A DNA stretch of 64,000 bases from Brevibacillus ruminantium (GTDB lineage: Bacteria > Bacillota > Bacilli > Brevibacillales > Brevibacillaceae): positions 3,794,501 to 3,858,500 of the forward strand of contig NZ_CP098755.1 in assembly GCF_023746555.1 (NCBI RefSeq). Reading direction: 5' to 3'. Position numbers and translations under genes: made by a program. The stretch's first letter is position 1. Each line of letters begins with the position of its first letter. Positions 24,787-33,013 of the stretch are shown piece after piece. The notes under the pieces are model-generated. The model was given only the letters and a program-made list of their open reading frames with translations, searched no databases and was not told where the DNA came from.

Positions 24787-25008
24787 TCAAATCTCTAACT
24801 CACCAAGTCGAACAAGTTCGACTACTGCTTGAGATCGACCTTTTACACCTAGTTTTTGCATGACGTTGCTAATGTGATTGCGTACGGTTTTTTCACTGAT
24901 GAAGAGTTGTCCGGCAATCTCTTTTGTTGTCTTATCCTGGACCAAGAGTTCAAACACTTCTCTTTCTCGGTTTGTCAACAACGGCTTGGTTTGGTCGCTA
25001 CCCTTCAA
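24787..25008 (-). CDS. gerE: Spore coat/germination transcriptional regulator GerE
   Basis: GerE is the last regulator of the mother-cell sporulation cascade and controls coat genes together with sigma K. The 73-residue LuxR-type HTH protein is almost collinear with B. subtilis GerE (KPLLTNREREVFELLVQDKT; ISEKTVRNHISNVMQKLGVK; GRSQAVVELVRLGELE). A GTG at 25017 is in frame but AGGAGG lies only 2 nt before it. I prefer TTG at 25008 (spacing 10), which also gives the length and M-K start of the B. subtilis protein. A sigma K-type -10 lies upstream. Confidence 0.93.
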   Translation of the reverse strand: MKGSDQTKPLLTNREREVFELLVQDKTTKEIAGQLFISEKTVRNHISNVMQKLGVKGRSQAVVELVRLGELEI

Positions 25009-25068
25009 TCGTGCCACCCCTCCTTGTGGGCTCTACAGGAACAAGGTTGAGGGATTACAGAGTCACCT

Positions 25069-25077
25069 TATCCTATG
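25069..25077 (-). promoter_or_regulatory. Sigma K-type -10 element upstream of gerE
   Basis: The minus strand reads CATAGGATA, an exact match to the sigma K -10 consensus CATANNNTA. An AC-rich stretch 14-17 nt upstream supplies several possible AC -35 dinucleotides. gerE is transcribed by sigma K in B. subtilis, so the site is expected. Confidence 0.65.
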
Positions 25078-25184
25078 TAGGGGTGTGGGTGGTGGTGCCG
25101 GAATTATGGGGATTTTAGGCTTTTGCCATACATCCTATTCAAAAAATGGGCGAGAGGTTCCGTCAATGTCTGGCAAATGCCAAT

Positions 25185-26108
25185 TTAAATAAACGGCTTG
25201 CGCTGATAAGTCTCCTGAAAACGGTCGCGCAGCCCTTTCGCCAGCAGGGAAAAAGAGCTGATGGCAAAGATGAAGGCAGCGAGCGGGATCATGAAGATCC
25301 AGGAATTATTCCCATAGAGGAAGCCTCTGTACGAGCCGAGCAAACCAGCCCACTCCTGTGTGATCGAGTAGTTGATCACCGGGTCGAAGGTCCTTTTTGT
25401 GCCGCCCACGAACAGATCAAACATGCCGAGAAGCCCCATCAAGGTCATGATCGCCACCATCTCCGTCACAGCAATCAGAATGAGCTGTTCTTTTAACTGC
25501 GGCAGGATATGGCGAAAAATGATCTGCTCACGACCGGCTCCCAGTGAAGTGGCCGCCAAGACGTACTGTGTCTCTTTGATTTGCTCTGTTTTTTGTCGGA
25601 TGGAAGAGGCCACACTGGGCGCCCCTAATACGGCCACCAGGAAGATAAACAGCGTGACGAGCCTGGCAACGGAAAGATCGGAATTGATACTGACCCCTAC
25701 GAGCAAAAAGTAGGTGGGGATAAATATAGGCAAATAGCCCCACGCGTTTTCAATAGACAGCCACCAGCTTTGAGGCTTGTCCTGCATGCCGATATATAAC
25801 CCGATCAAGGTGCCGATCAGAAGCCGGGCAACAGCCGCCGCCATGGTCACGAAGATGGTATACGGCGCCCCATACAGCAGCTTCGTCAACAGATCATAGC
25901 CCCATTTGTCCGTTCCCAGCCAGTGCTCCTCGGAAGGCGGGAGCGGCGGCGCGAGGATCACCGTTTTTCCGTTCACTTCCACATTTTTTAATTTTTCTTG
26001 GAAATCGAGGTCGTAGGGCGCGATATAGGGCCCGACGATCCCGATAACGATCAGGAACATCACCAAAACTGCCCCAATCCACAGGGCCGGATTTGCTCGA
26101 TTTCTCAT
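25185..26108 (-). CDS. Peptide/nickel-type ABC transporter permease (DppC/OppC-like)
   Basis: This 307-residue permease of the oligopeptide class has an N-terminal membrane anchor (LWIGAVLVMFLIVIGIVGPYIAPYD), the extracytoplasmic loop typical of DppC (PPSEEHWLGTDKWGYDLLTKLLYGA), and the EAA loop YVLAATSLGAGREQIIFRHILPQLK. It follows its partner permease by 36 bp. No ATPase or binding-protein gene lies nearby, which is unusual for this family, whose operons normally carry DppA and DppD/F. The complex may borrow subunits encoded elsewhere. Substrate is unknown. Confidence 0.85.
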   Translation of the reverse strand: MRNRANPALWIGAVLVMFLIVIGIVGPYIAPYDLDFQEKLKNVEVNGKTVILAPPLPPSEEHWLGTDKWGYDLLTKLLYGAPYTIFVTMAAAVARLLIGTLIGLYIGMQDKPQSWWLSIENAWGYLPIFIPTYFLLVGVSINSDLSVARLVTLFIFLVAVLGAPSVASSIRQKTEQIKETQYVLAATSLGAGREQIIFRHILPQLKEQLILIAVTEMVAIMTLMGLLGMFDLFVGGTKRTFDPVINYSITQEWAGLLGSYRGFLYGNNSWIFMIPLAAFIFAISSFSLLAKGLRDRFQETYQRKPFI

Positions 26109-26144
26109 GGAAGAACCTCACTCTTTTTTTACATACTTCACTGA

Positions 26145-27008
26145 TTATTTATAGACGACGATCCGCTCAAAGAGATACAAAATGAGGCGCATCAACGTAT
26201 AGACAAAAATGGAAAGCAAGATGATACTCATCAGGCCAATTACTGCAGTGTTGAACTGATAGCCCCCCGTTTTGGAAAAGATAAACCGGGTCAGGCCGAC
26301 GACATTGAGAAGATATTCAACCACAAATAGATTGGCAACCGTGATGGCAATCGTCTTTTTCAGATCCGAGATCAGGAACGGTTTTACATTTTTAAAGACG
26401 TGATGGACGAGAATATGCCAGATCCCCATGCCTTTCGCCAGGACGGTCTTGATATAATCTTCTCCGCCAATCTGTTGATATTTCAAACTGACGACCTTCA
26501 TTAAAAAAATCGTCGGACCGATCGCCAGCATGGTCAACGGAAACCACATCGTGCTGGAGTCGCTATTGGGCGAAAGCGTAATAATCCGGATATCTGTCCA
26601 TTTATAAAACTGGATTGCAAGCGTAATCGATAACATGATGAGGACAAAATCGGGTATTGTTGAAAGCATATTCAGAATCCTTTGAAAGTGGCGCACTGCA
26701 GCAAAGCGCTGCAAGAACAGTCCAAACAAAAGACTTGCTGATACAGCGATGAGCACACTGTAAAACATCAATTCAAAAGAGGTAATGGCAAAGGGAACGA
26801 TATCCTCGGCAATGCTTCGTTCGTTGACTCCTGAATAATAAGTCCCAAGTGATCCCTCTGAAAATTGCTGGAGCAAAAAGACGGTGCGGGCCACGATATT
26901 TTCTGGAGAAAAATGCACTTCATCTTTTATTGAATAGAGCATATACGGACCGCCGCAGACGAACACGACTAGGAAAAACATCCCGAAGAGCTGCTTGATA
27001 TAGGACAA
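26145..27008 (-). CDS. Peptide/nickel-type ABC transporter permease (DppB/OppB-like)
   Basis: This permease of about 287 residues has membrane segments from the N-terminus (YIKQLFGMFFLVVFVCGGPYML) onwards and an EAA-like loop IKTVLAKGMGIWHILVHHVFKN. An opening stretch of this kind followed by a long external loop (FLLQQFSEGSLGTYYSGV) is DppB-like. I use a TTG start at 27008, with AAGGGGG 8 nt upstream; an earlier in-frame TTG at 27038 lacks a ribosome site. It pairs with the DppC-like permease downstream. The sequence is divergent and the substrate is unknown. Confidence 0.78.
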   Translation of the reverse strand: MSYIKQLFGMFFLVVFVCGGPYMLYSIKDEVHFSPENIVARTVFLLQQFSEGSLGTYYSGVNERSIAEDIVPFAITSFELMFYSVLIAVSASLLFGLFLQRFAAVRHFQRILNMLSTIPDFVLIMLSITLAIQFYKWTDIRIITLSPNSDSSTMWFPLTMLAIGPTIFLMKVVSLKYQQIGGEDYIKTVLAKGMGIWHILVHHVFKNVKPFLISDLKKTIAITVANLFVVEYLLNVVGLTRFIFSKTGGYQFNTAVIGLMSIILLSIFVYTLMRLILYLFERIVVYK

Positions 27009-27226
27009 ACATTCATTCCCCCTTACTATCTCAAACAATACACGATCTGGAAAAAATCAGCTAGACAATCAAAAATATTTTATCTTTTTTTATTATTCCA
27101 ACTCTTATGTGGTTTCGTCAACCTTTCGGGGAAAACTTGCTCCGCCCACCACTTTCGAGGCAAGATGAACATACAAATTTTGACCTATTGTTAGCCGGCA
27201 GTTGCCACAACCTTTTAAATGGAAAA

Positions 27227-27257
27227 AGAAAAAAAGCGTTCTGCCTGTGCAGAGCGC
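27227..27257 (-). terminator. Intrinsic terminator of the CheX gene
   Basis: On the minus strand GCGCTCTGC and GCAGAACGC pair (one mismatch) around ACAG and are followed by TTTTTTTC. It lies 9 bp after the stop codon of the CheX-like gene. Confidence 0.8.
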
Positions 27258-27265
27258 CATATCGG

Positions 27266-27724
27266 TTACTTTCCAACAACGACTTGAATTTCCATGCGGC
27301 CCATATCACTCAGATCAAGCGGAACCGTGAAGGCAGGACGTGCGACCCAGAGATTGTCTTTTGTCTGGACAAATTGCGGCGGTGTAATATCAATCACAAT
27401 TCCTTGATTGAACAATAAGGTGCTGGCATTCCCAGAAATCATATTTCCCAGTTCGGAAATGGCGCTTTTTCCGATCTCGTCAAGCTCGTTGACCGGAAAG
27501 CCTCCCATCATCGCCGAGACAATCCGCAGCGCAAGCTCGTTCTGCAGACCGAAGAAGACATCTCCCTCTAGCTGTCCGGTCATTCCGATCCGAATCCAGG
27601 TATGGTCGTCCCGATAGTACCACTCGGTCATTTCCATTTCTCCCCGTCTAATCGAAACGTTGCAGAGCTGTTCGATAACCAAGGAAGCGGAATCCAGAAA
27701 CGGATTGAGGTACTGGACTTTCAT
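27266..27724 (-). CDS. cheX: Chemotaxis protein CheX (CheC-like phosphatase family)
   Basis: This 152-residue protein fits CheX, a CheY-P phosphatase of the CheC/CheX/FliY family. The phosphatase helix with the conserved Glu and Asn is visible in DEIGKSAISELGNMISGNAST. The start MKVQYLNPFLDSASLVIEQL is typical for CheX. It probably shortens the lifetime of CheY-P or of another receiver protein. No flagellar or other chemotaxis gene lies near, which is common for cheX. CTTCCTTCC-type AGGAAGG precedes the ATG. Confidence 0.85.
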   Translation of the reverse strand: MKVQYLNPFLDSASLVIEQLCNVSIRRGEMEMTEWYYRDDHTWIRIGMTGQLEGDVFFGLQNELALRIVSAMMGGFPVNELDEIGKSAISELGNMISGNASTLLFNQGIVIDITPPQFVQTKDNLWVARPAFTVPLDLSDMGRMEIQVVVGK

Positions 27725-27811
27725 TTTCGTTCCTTCCTTCCCGTGCAGATTTCCCCCATGGGCTCATTATAATGTCGAAAAATGGCAGATACAAGACGTT
27801 GCAGAAAAAAA

Positions 27812-28195
27812 TCAAGGACTTTTGATAGAAAAGATAGGGATATCCCGAAACAAAACCTGTACCTTCGAACTGGACTCACTTGTGATAATTAGACTACACT
27901 TTCGAAGATCAAGTGTCTCAATGCCCACTTCGTGGTTGCTGAGCTGCCAGTATGGCTCTCCAATCCTTTCAAAAGCAAAGACCGTATTTCCAAAGACAAG
28001 GCATTCGGTTATACAGCGTTCTGCTGAGAAATCCGGCCCCTCTTCCAGCAAATGAACCGGTTCTACCCCAAATTGTTCCAACAGATGGACACGGTCAGCC
28101 AATTGCCCGGCATGTTTGCGAGATACATTTCTTCGCGGTGATAGCAGGGGATACTCTTTTTCTACATATTCCCAGTCAATCCCGTGATAAAACAT
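27812..28195 (-). CDS. Conserved-looking hypothetical protein (127 aa)
   Basis: This soluble protein of 127 residues starts at ATG 28195 (MFYHGIDWEYVEKEYPLLSP) with AGGAGGCGG 5-8 nt upstream. It has no signal or membrane segment. It contains Cys in AERCITECLVFGN and LRKCSLIITSES and an aromatic-rich N-terminus. I do not recognise the family. It lies between the CheX gene and the secreted protease gene, all on the minus strand, with 87 bp to cheX, so it may be co-transcribed with either. Confidence 0.65.
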   Translation of the reverse strand: MFYHGIDWEYVEKEYPLLSPRRNVSRKHAGQLADRVHLLEQFGVEPVHLLEEGPDFSAERCITECLVFGNTVFAFERIGEPYWQLSNHEVGIETLDLRKCSLIITSESSSKVQVLFRDIPIFSIKSP

Positions 28196-28247
28196 GCAGC
28201 CGCCTCCTGTAACAGGGAAGAGGATGCCTGCTGGCACCCTCTCCTGA

Positions 28248-31200
28248 TTATTTGCCTACCAAAAACATCTCTGCTTTTGCTTCTCGTCCCAAAGCATCTA
28301 CTGCAACGACAGACAGCTTTTGCTTACCCTGCTTGACACTGTCGAGACGTACGCGAAATTCGCCCTGATCATTCACATCAACTGGCACGTGCTGTTCCGC
28401 ATAATCGAGGTGCATCATGACTGTTCCTGGCGCTGTTACTCTCCCGGAGATGACGTAGCTTTCTCCAGCAGGCGCCTCATTGTTTGGCTTGTGAAATTTG
28501 AGGACAGGCGCCGGAACTCCTTTTGCCTGATACGTCAAGCGTTGCTCACCATGATTCATCACGATAGAACCTGCCAGTGCGTCTACATAGGCGTAAACCA
28601 CTATCGAAGACGCATTTCCCGCTCCGTCCTTCCCTTCCAGTAAAATCCGGTTTTCACCGTGCTTGAGAGTCAGACGCTGTGAAAATGTCTTATAGACGGC
28701 CTTCTCCAGCTGATCTTCCTCCCAGCTCGATACAATCTGCCCATTGACACTGACCTGCCCTTTGTAGTTCTGGTCCCGGTATGCAAAGCGGAGTGGCACC
28801 AGCATGCGCTTGGTTCCAGAATCAAACCAGATTTCCTCAGTACCGTCATTCAAGAACTGCAGGAGCGGCGGAGTCGTATCGACAATGACTCGCTGGGTAA
28901 ACTGTCTCGTGTTTCCGTACATGTCCTGGGCCTGGTAGGCGACATAGTTGAGACCTTCCGGCAGCTTCAGTATCGTTTCAAACGAACCGTCCGTCTCGAC
29001 TTTTACCGGTTTTTGATTGATCAGCAGCCGTACTCTGTCCAGCATATCTTCGCCCGCAATTCGCCCGTTTATGGCCACATCAGGAGCAGATGAGATCATC
29101 ACCGCAGTATACAGATCTCCGGGAAACTTGACGTAAGGCGGCACCGTATCACTTTTTCCGTTGATGTGGGTGACACTCATGTTGCCAGCAAAATCGTAAG
29201 CGACCAGCGAGATTGGTTTGTCCGGCTGGCTGACAAACGTACTGTTGACGGTTGATGAGTACGGACCGCCTACTTTTTTGCCGCCGACATACAACAGGTA
29301 CCCCTGAATATCCTTGTCCCGGCTGCTCCACTCTACTTTATTTCCGGACAGTGACGCCGTGACTACAGGCGGTTTCGTATCCACTTTGACAGGCAGAGTC
29401 AGCGTGTGCCAGCTTGCCTGACGATTGTCGATACGGGCCCGGATCACAAAGCGGTAGTTGCCGTCAGGAACCGTTTCATACACCCCTTTTTCTGGAATGA
29501 AACGCTTGCCGTCCCAGCTCCACTCTTCTCGCTCCGTATAGTAGTAAGCCGTTCCCAGCTTGGATTGGTCAAATTTGCTGATCTTCTCATCCCGGGACAG
29601 CGAGCGGATCAGACTACCGTTTTGATCCACCACATCTACGGTTACCTGGCGGGCATTGCGCAAAAAGGTGATCGAGGGAGCGGCAACATCGTAGTGTCCA
29701 TCTCCATTGGGAGAAAACGCAATTTTATCCGGATCGACCTGAACCTTTCCATCCTCGGTCACACCCGTGACGCCCAGGTAATCGCGGAATTTCCACTTAT
29801 CGTTTTCCTTGTCGTGGTACCATGTCGTTTTCACGCCTGTCCGATGCTCCTGATTGCCCGCCTCCCACATGGGTTGATCCATAACCCGCGGCTCGTCCCA
29901 GTTGCCGTAAAATCCGTAATACGGCACGCGCAGCGCAGGCAGCTCGCTGTCATCCGGCTGAAAGGCCACAAAGCCTTCGGCAAAAATATTGCGCGGCACA
30001 CTCTTCGGTATTTGCAGAGTAACTTTCACTTCTGCACGCTGCCCGGGCTGCACGGTTAGCTGCTGCGCGGAAAAACGCAGCGATGCTCCTTCCAGCACCG
30101 TTTCCTTAAGCGTATTGATCCCGTTCTGCCGCTTGTCTGTCAACACTCCAAACTCATCGGAGATGCGGTAGGTAATCGGTTTTTTGCCAAATTTGTTTTG
30201 GACGAATAGCGAAAAGGTAACACTTTCCCCAATTTCGCCAAGGGAGACACCTGCTTTTCCTTTTGCGTCTGTGACAATCGTGGGGGTTTTCATCGCTTTA
30301 GCAATTTGTATCATGCCTGCACCCTGCACGCGCGGGCTGTAGGGTATTTTTCCAGCCTTCCTGCCTCCTGAACCAGCCGTCACCTCCAGCGGCTCCAGAA
30401 CCGGCTGCGCGGTGTTCATGGCGGCCGCCTTCAGCGTCTCTACCAGCTCTCTTCCAGCCAGCTTGTAGCCCTGCTTTTGGTAGGCTTGTTTCAAAAGCGC
30501 CATCCCCCCGGCTACATGCGGCGTTGCCATGGATGTTCCGCTTTTTACGGCGTAATCACTGTTTCGAACCAGCGAGAGTATCCCCCCGCCTGGACCCGCG
30601 ATTTCCGGCTTGAACTGCAAATCAGGGGTAGGTCCCCAGGATGAAAACGCAGACACCGTTCCTCCCTCGGGGTAGGGCATGGCATTTTGTCCGTATTGCC
30701 CATCAAAGTTCACCTTTACCTTTTTCCCCTTCTTCAAAGCCTGGGTCAGCTGCTCGCCCATCTGCTTGAGAATGGACACGGCTGGCAATGTCGCGGTGGT
30801 TTCCGCGGAGATCATGAGCGGTCCTGGCTGGTTGTTGAAGATGATCGCGCCAGAAGCCCCCTCTTCTTTGGCCAGCTTCAGTTTTTCATCGAAAGAGATC
30901 TCGCCCCGCTCCAGAAGTACCACCTTTCCCTTGACCGAGACGTTGTAGTCCTCCTTTTTTCCTTTCCCCATGTAGATCAGATCGTAGCTCTTCATCAGGG
31001 TTTGGACGGGATTGAGTGCTTGGCCGTTTCCGGCGTGACCGTGCAGGTAAACCACTCGCTCCAACCCGGAAACGCCCTCTACTTTAAAGCTGTAGCCAGC
31101 CAGTGTTGTCGCATTGACCGAGGCCACGGAAAGGGCGTCAGGAGCAAGCCCGGGTGAGCCGATCATCGCGACATCCGTATTTTGCGCCTTTACCTTGTCG

Positions 31201-31997
31201 CTGCCAAAATAGGCATCATTCCCTGCAGCGGCTACAACGATTACGCCGTTGTCTACCGCACGCTTGACTGCGTATTGCTCCGTATTGGTTTCATCCACAT
31301 ATCCGGCAGATGAACCCAGACTCAGATTAATCACATCAGCTTTTTTCGCGATGGAGTCATTGATGGCAAACAAGATGGATTCGCTTAGTCCCGGCACTTC
31401 GCCCTGATAATTGCTGAATACCTTTTGGCTGAGCAGTTGGGCTTCCGGGGCTACTCCCTTCATGTTGCCATTGGCTGCGACGATGCCTGCCACGTGCATG
31501 CCATGCTGGGATTCACCGACATCCTCCGTCACCTGGTTGCGATCGGCCCAGTTATATCCCGGGATCACTTTTTGCGTTGATCCCGACTTTTGTTGAGCCG
31601 CACGTTTGTCTTTGGGAGTGGGAAGGTCCGGGTGCTTTCCGTTGATCCCGGTATCGATGACAGAGACGAGCATCCCTTCTCCCTTCACTCCCCCCTCCTG
31701 CCATGCTTTCGCTGCTTCAATCATATCAAGCGTCGAGGAAGGCGTGCCGGCTACCTGCTCACCCAGAAGCACATGGTCGGCTCGGGTCCATTCATCTGCA
31801 GAGGCTGACTGTACTCCGCCCGTCGCAGAGCTCCCCGCATTTGTTTTTTCCTGGTCTGCGTGCAAATCTGCCCAGACCTGCTGCTTCGTAATTGCAGGAA
31901 TGGTGCCTGAGGCATCTCCCCGTGGACTCCATGTACCCGCCATTGATGACGGAAGCAAAACAAGCGATAACCCGATAGACAATAGCTGTTTTTTCAT
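28248..31997 (-). CDS. Large secreted subtilisin-like serine protease (S8, lactocepin/C5a-peptidase-like)
   Basis: This is a 1249-residue exoprotease. Signal peptide: MKKQLLSIGLSLVLLPSSMAG. The catalytic triad is about Asp115 (VSVIDTGINGKHPD), His165 (SQHGMHVAGIVA) and Ser489 (KSGTSMATPHVAGG), with the oxyanion Asn near 260 (VAAAGND). A PA domain (about 330-425, GASGAIIFNNQPG) is inserted between His and Ser. Downstream come an Fn3-like domain, a FlgD-type IAFSPNGDGHYD segment and Ig-like repeats to the end. No SLH or LPXTG anchor is seen. Start 31997 follows AGAAGGAGG; the upstream open frame is non-coding. Confidence 0.93.
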   Translation of the reverse strand: MKKQLLSIGLSLVLLPSSMAGTWSPRGDASGTIPAITKQQVWADLHADQEKTNAGSSATGGVQSASADEWTRADHVLLGEQVAGTPSSTLDMIEAAKAWQEGGVKGEGMLVSVIDTGINGKHPDLPTPKDKRAAQQKSGSTQKVIPGYNWADRNQVTEDVGESQHGMHVAGIVAANGNMKGVAPEAQLLSQKVFSNYQGEVPGLSESILFAINDSIAKKADVINLSLGSSAGYVDETNTEQYAVKRAVDNGVIVVAAAGNDAYFGSDKVKAQNTDVAMIGSPGLAPDALSVASVNATTLAGYSFKVEGVSGLERVVYLHGHAGNGQALNPVQTLMKSYDLIYMGKGKKEDYNVSVKGKVVLLERGEISFDEKLKLAKEEGASGAIIFNNQPGPLMISAETTATLPAVSILKQMGEQLTQALKKGKKVKVNFDGQYGQNAMPYPEGGTVSAFSSWGPTPDLQFKPEIAGPGGGILSLVRNSDYAVKSGTSMATPHVAGGMALLKQAYQKQGYKLAGRELVETLKAAAMNTAQPVLEPLEVTAGSGGRKAGKIPYSPRVQGAGMIQIAKAMKTPTIVTDAKGKAGVSLGEIGESVTFSLFVQNKFGKKPITYRISDEFGVLTDKRQNGINTLKETVLEGASLRFSAQQLTVQPGQRAEVKVTLQIPKSVPRNIFAEGFVAFQPDDSELPALRVPYYGFYGNWDEPRVMDQPMWEAGNQEHRTGVKTTWYHDKENDKWKFRDYLGVTGVTEDGKVQVDPDKIAFSPNGDGHYDVAAPSITFLRNARQVTVDVVDQNGSLIRSLSRDEKISKFDQSKLGTAYYYTEREEWSWDGKRFIPEKGVYETVPDGNYRFVIRARIDNRQASWHTLTLPVKVDTKPPVVTASLSGNKVEWSSRDKDIQGYLLYVGGKKVGGPYSSTVNSTFVSQPDKPISLVAYDFAGNMSVTHINGKSDTVPPYVKFPGDLYTAVMISSAPDVAINGRIAGEDMLDRVRLLINQKPVKVETDGSFETILKLPEGLNYVAYQAQDMYGNTRQFTQRVIVDTTPPLLQFLNDGTEEIWFDSGTKRMLVPLRFAYRDQNYKGQVSVNGQIVSSWEEDQLEKAVYKTFSQRLTLKHGENRILLEGKDGAGNASSIVVYAYVDALAGSIVMNHGEQRLTYQAKGVPAPVLKFHKPNNEAPAGESYVISGRVTAPGTVMMHLDYAEQHVPVDVNDQGEFRVRLDSVKQGKQKLSVVAVDALGREAKAEMFLVGK

Positions 31998-32188
31998 TGT
32001 TTGCCTCCTTCTAGAAAAACATCCCCATACCATCAGTCTTCCAAAGAAGGCAGGCAGGTATTCTTCTAAACTGGGCTCCGGCAGATGGATTTCAAAGTTT
32101 CGCCATCTAAAAAACTTGGCTTCGTCAAGCTTTTGGCGAAGACTTCGTTGCACATATGCAGATAAGAATTTTTTAAATTCATATCCGT

Positions 32189-32228
32189 AAAAAAAAAGCG
32201 TGCCACCCTTATCGTGGTGACACGCTTT
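32189..32228 (-). terminator. Intrinsic terminator of sdhCAB
   Basis: On the minus strand AAAGCGTGTCACC and GGTGGCACGCTTT pair with one G-T/mismatch and are followed by about nine T. It lies just downstream of sdhB. Confidence 0.85.
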
Positions 32229-32245
32229 AAAACAGCCGCTCTTTC

Positions 32246-32995
32246 TTACGAGAAGAAGAAACGCTTCACGGCGTATTTGGTTGTTTCTTTGTTCATATGG
32301 GCGATGGACGTTGTCAGCGGAATGCCTTTTGGACAAGCCTGTACGCAGTTTTGCGAGTTGCCGCAATCACCGATACCGCCGTCCTCCATCAGCGCTTCCA
32401 GACGCTCGTGCTTGTTCATCGCACCTGTCGGATGCTGGTTGAACAGACGAACCTGCGAGATTGCAAACGGACCGATAAAGTCCGATTTTTGGTTGACGTT
32501 CGGGCAGGCTTCCAGACAAACACCGCAAGTCATGCACTTGGACAGTTCATACGCCCATTGGCGCTCGACTTCCGGCATACGCGGACCTGGTCCCAGATCA
32601 TGCGTACCGTCGATCGGAACCCATGCTTTGACGCGTTTCAGGGCATCAAACATGCGGCTGCGGTCAATAGAAAGGTCACGCTGAACCGGGAAAGTGCTCA
32701 TCGGCTCCAGGCGAATCGGCTGCTCCAGCTTGTCGATCAGAGCGGAGCACGCTTGGCGAGGCTTGCCGTTAATCACCATGGAACAAGCGCCGCACACTTC
32801 CTCCAGACAATTGGACTCCCAGTTTACCGGCGTTGTCTTTTGTCCTTGAGCGTTTACAGGGTTGCGCTGAATCTCCATCAACGCACCGATCACGTTCATG
32901 TTCGGGCGGTACGGAATTTTGAACTCTTCTACGTACGGAGCGCTGTCAGGGCTGTCTTGACGAGTGATTTTCAGATGAATGAGCTTTTCGGCCAT
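32246..32995 (-). CDS. sdhB: Succinate dehydrogenase iron-sulfur subunit
   Basis: This 249-residue subunit carries electrons from FAD to the quinone site. The 2Fe-2S ligands lie in NCLEEVCGACSMVINGKPRQAC, and the 4Fe-4S and 3Fe-4S clusters in KCMTCGVCLEACPNV and CGNSQNCVQACPKGIP. It is the last gene of sdhCAB and lies 18 bp after sdhA, with GGGGAGGGAA before the ATG. A strong terminator follows. The order C-A-B matches Bacillus-type enzymes with a single two-heme membrane anchor. Confidence 0.96.
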   Translation of the reverse strand: MAEKLIHLKITRQDSPDSAPYVEEFKIPYRPNMNVIGALMEIQRNPVNAQGQKTTPVNWESNCLEEVCGACSMVINGKPRQACSALIDKLEQPIRLEPMSTFPVQRDLSIDRSRMFDALKRVKAWVPIDGTHDLGPGPRMPEVERQWAYELSKCMTCGVCLEACPNVNQKSDFIGPFAISQVRLFNQHPTGAMNKHERLEALMEDGGIGDCGNSQNCVQACPKGIPLTTSIAHMNKETTKYAVKRFFFS

Positions 32996-33013
32996 GATCA
33001 GTTCCCTCCCCTC

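Noticed and set aside
31998-32366. N-terminal extension of the protease frame
   Set aside because: The signal peptide and AGAAGGAGG ribosome site place the start at 31997; the extension covers the sdh terminator.
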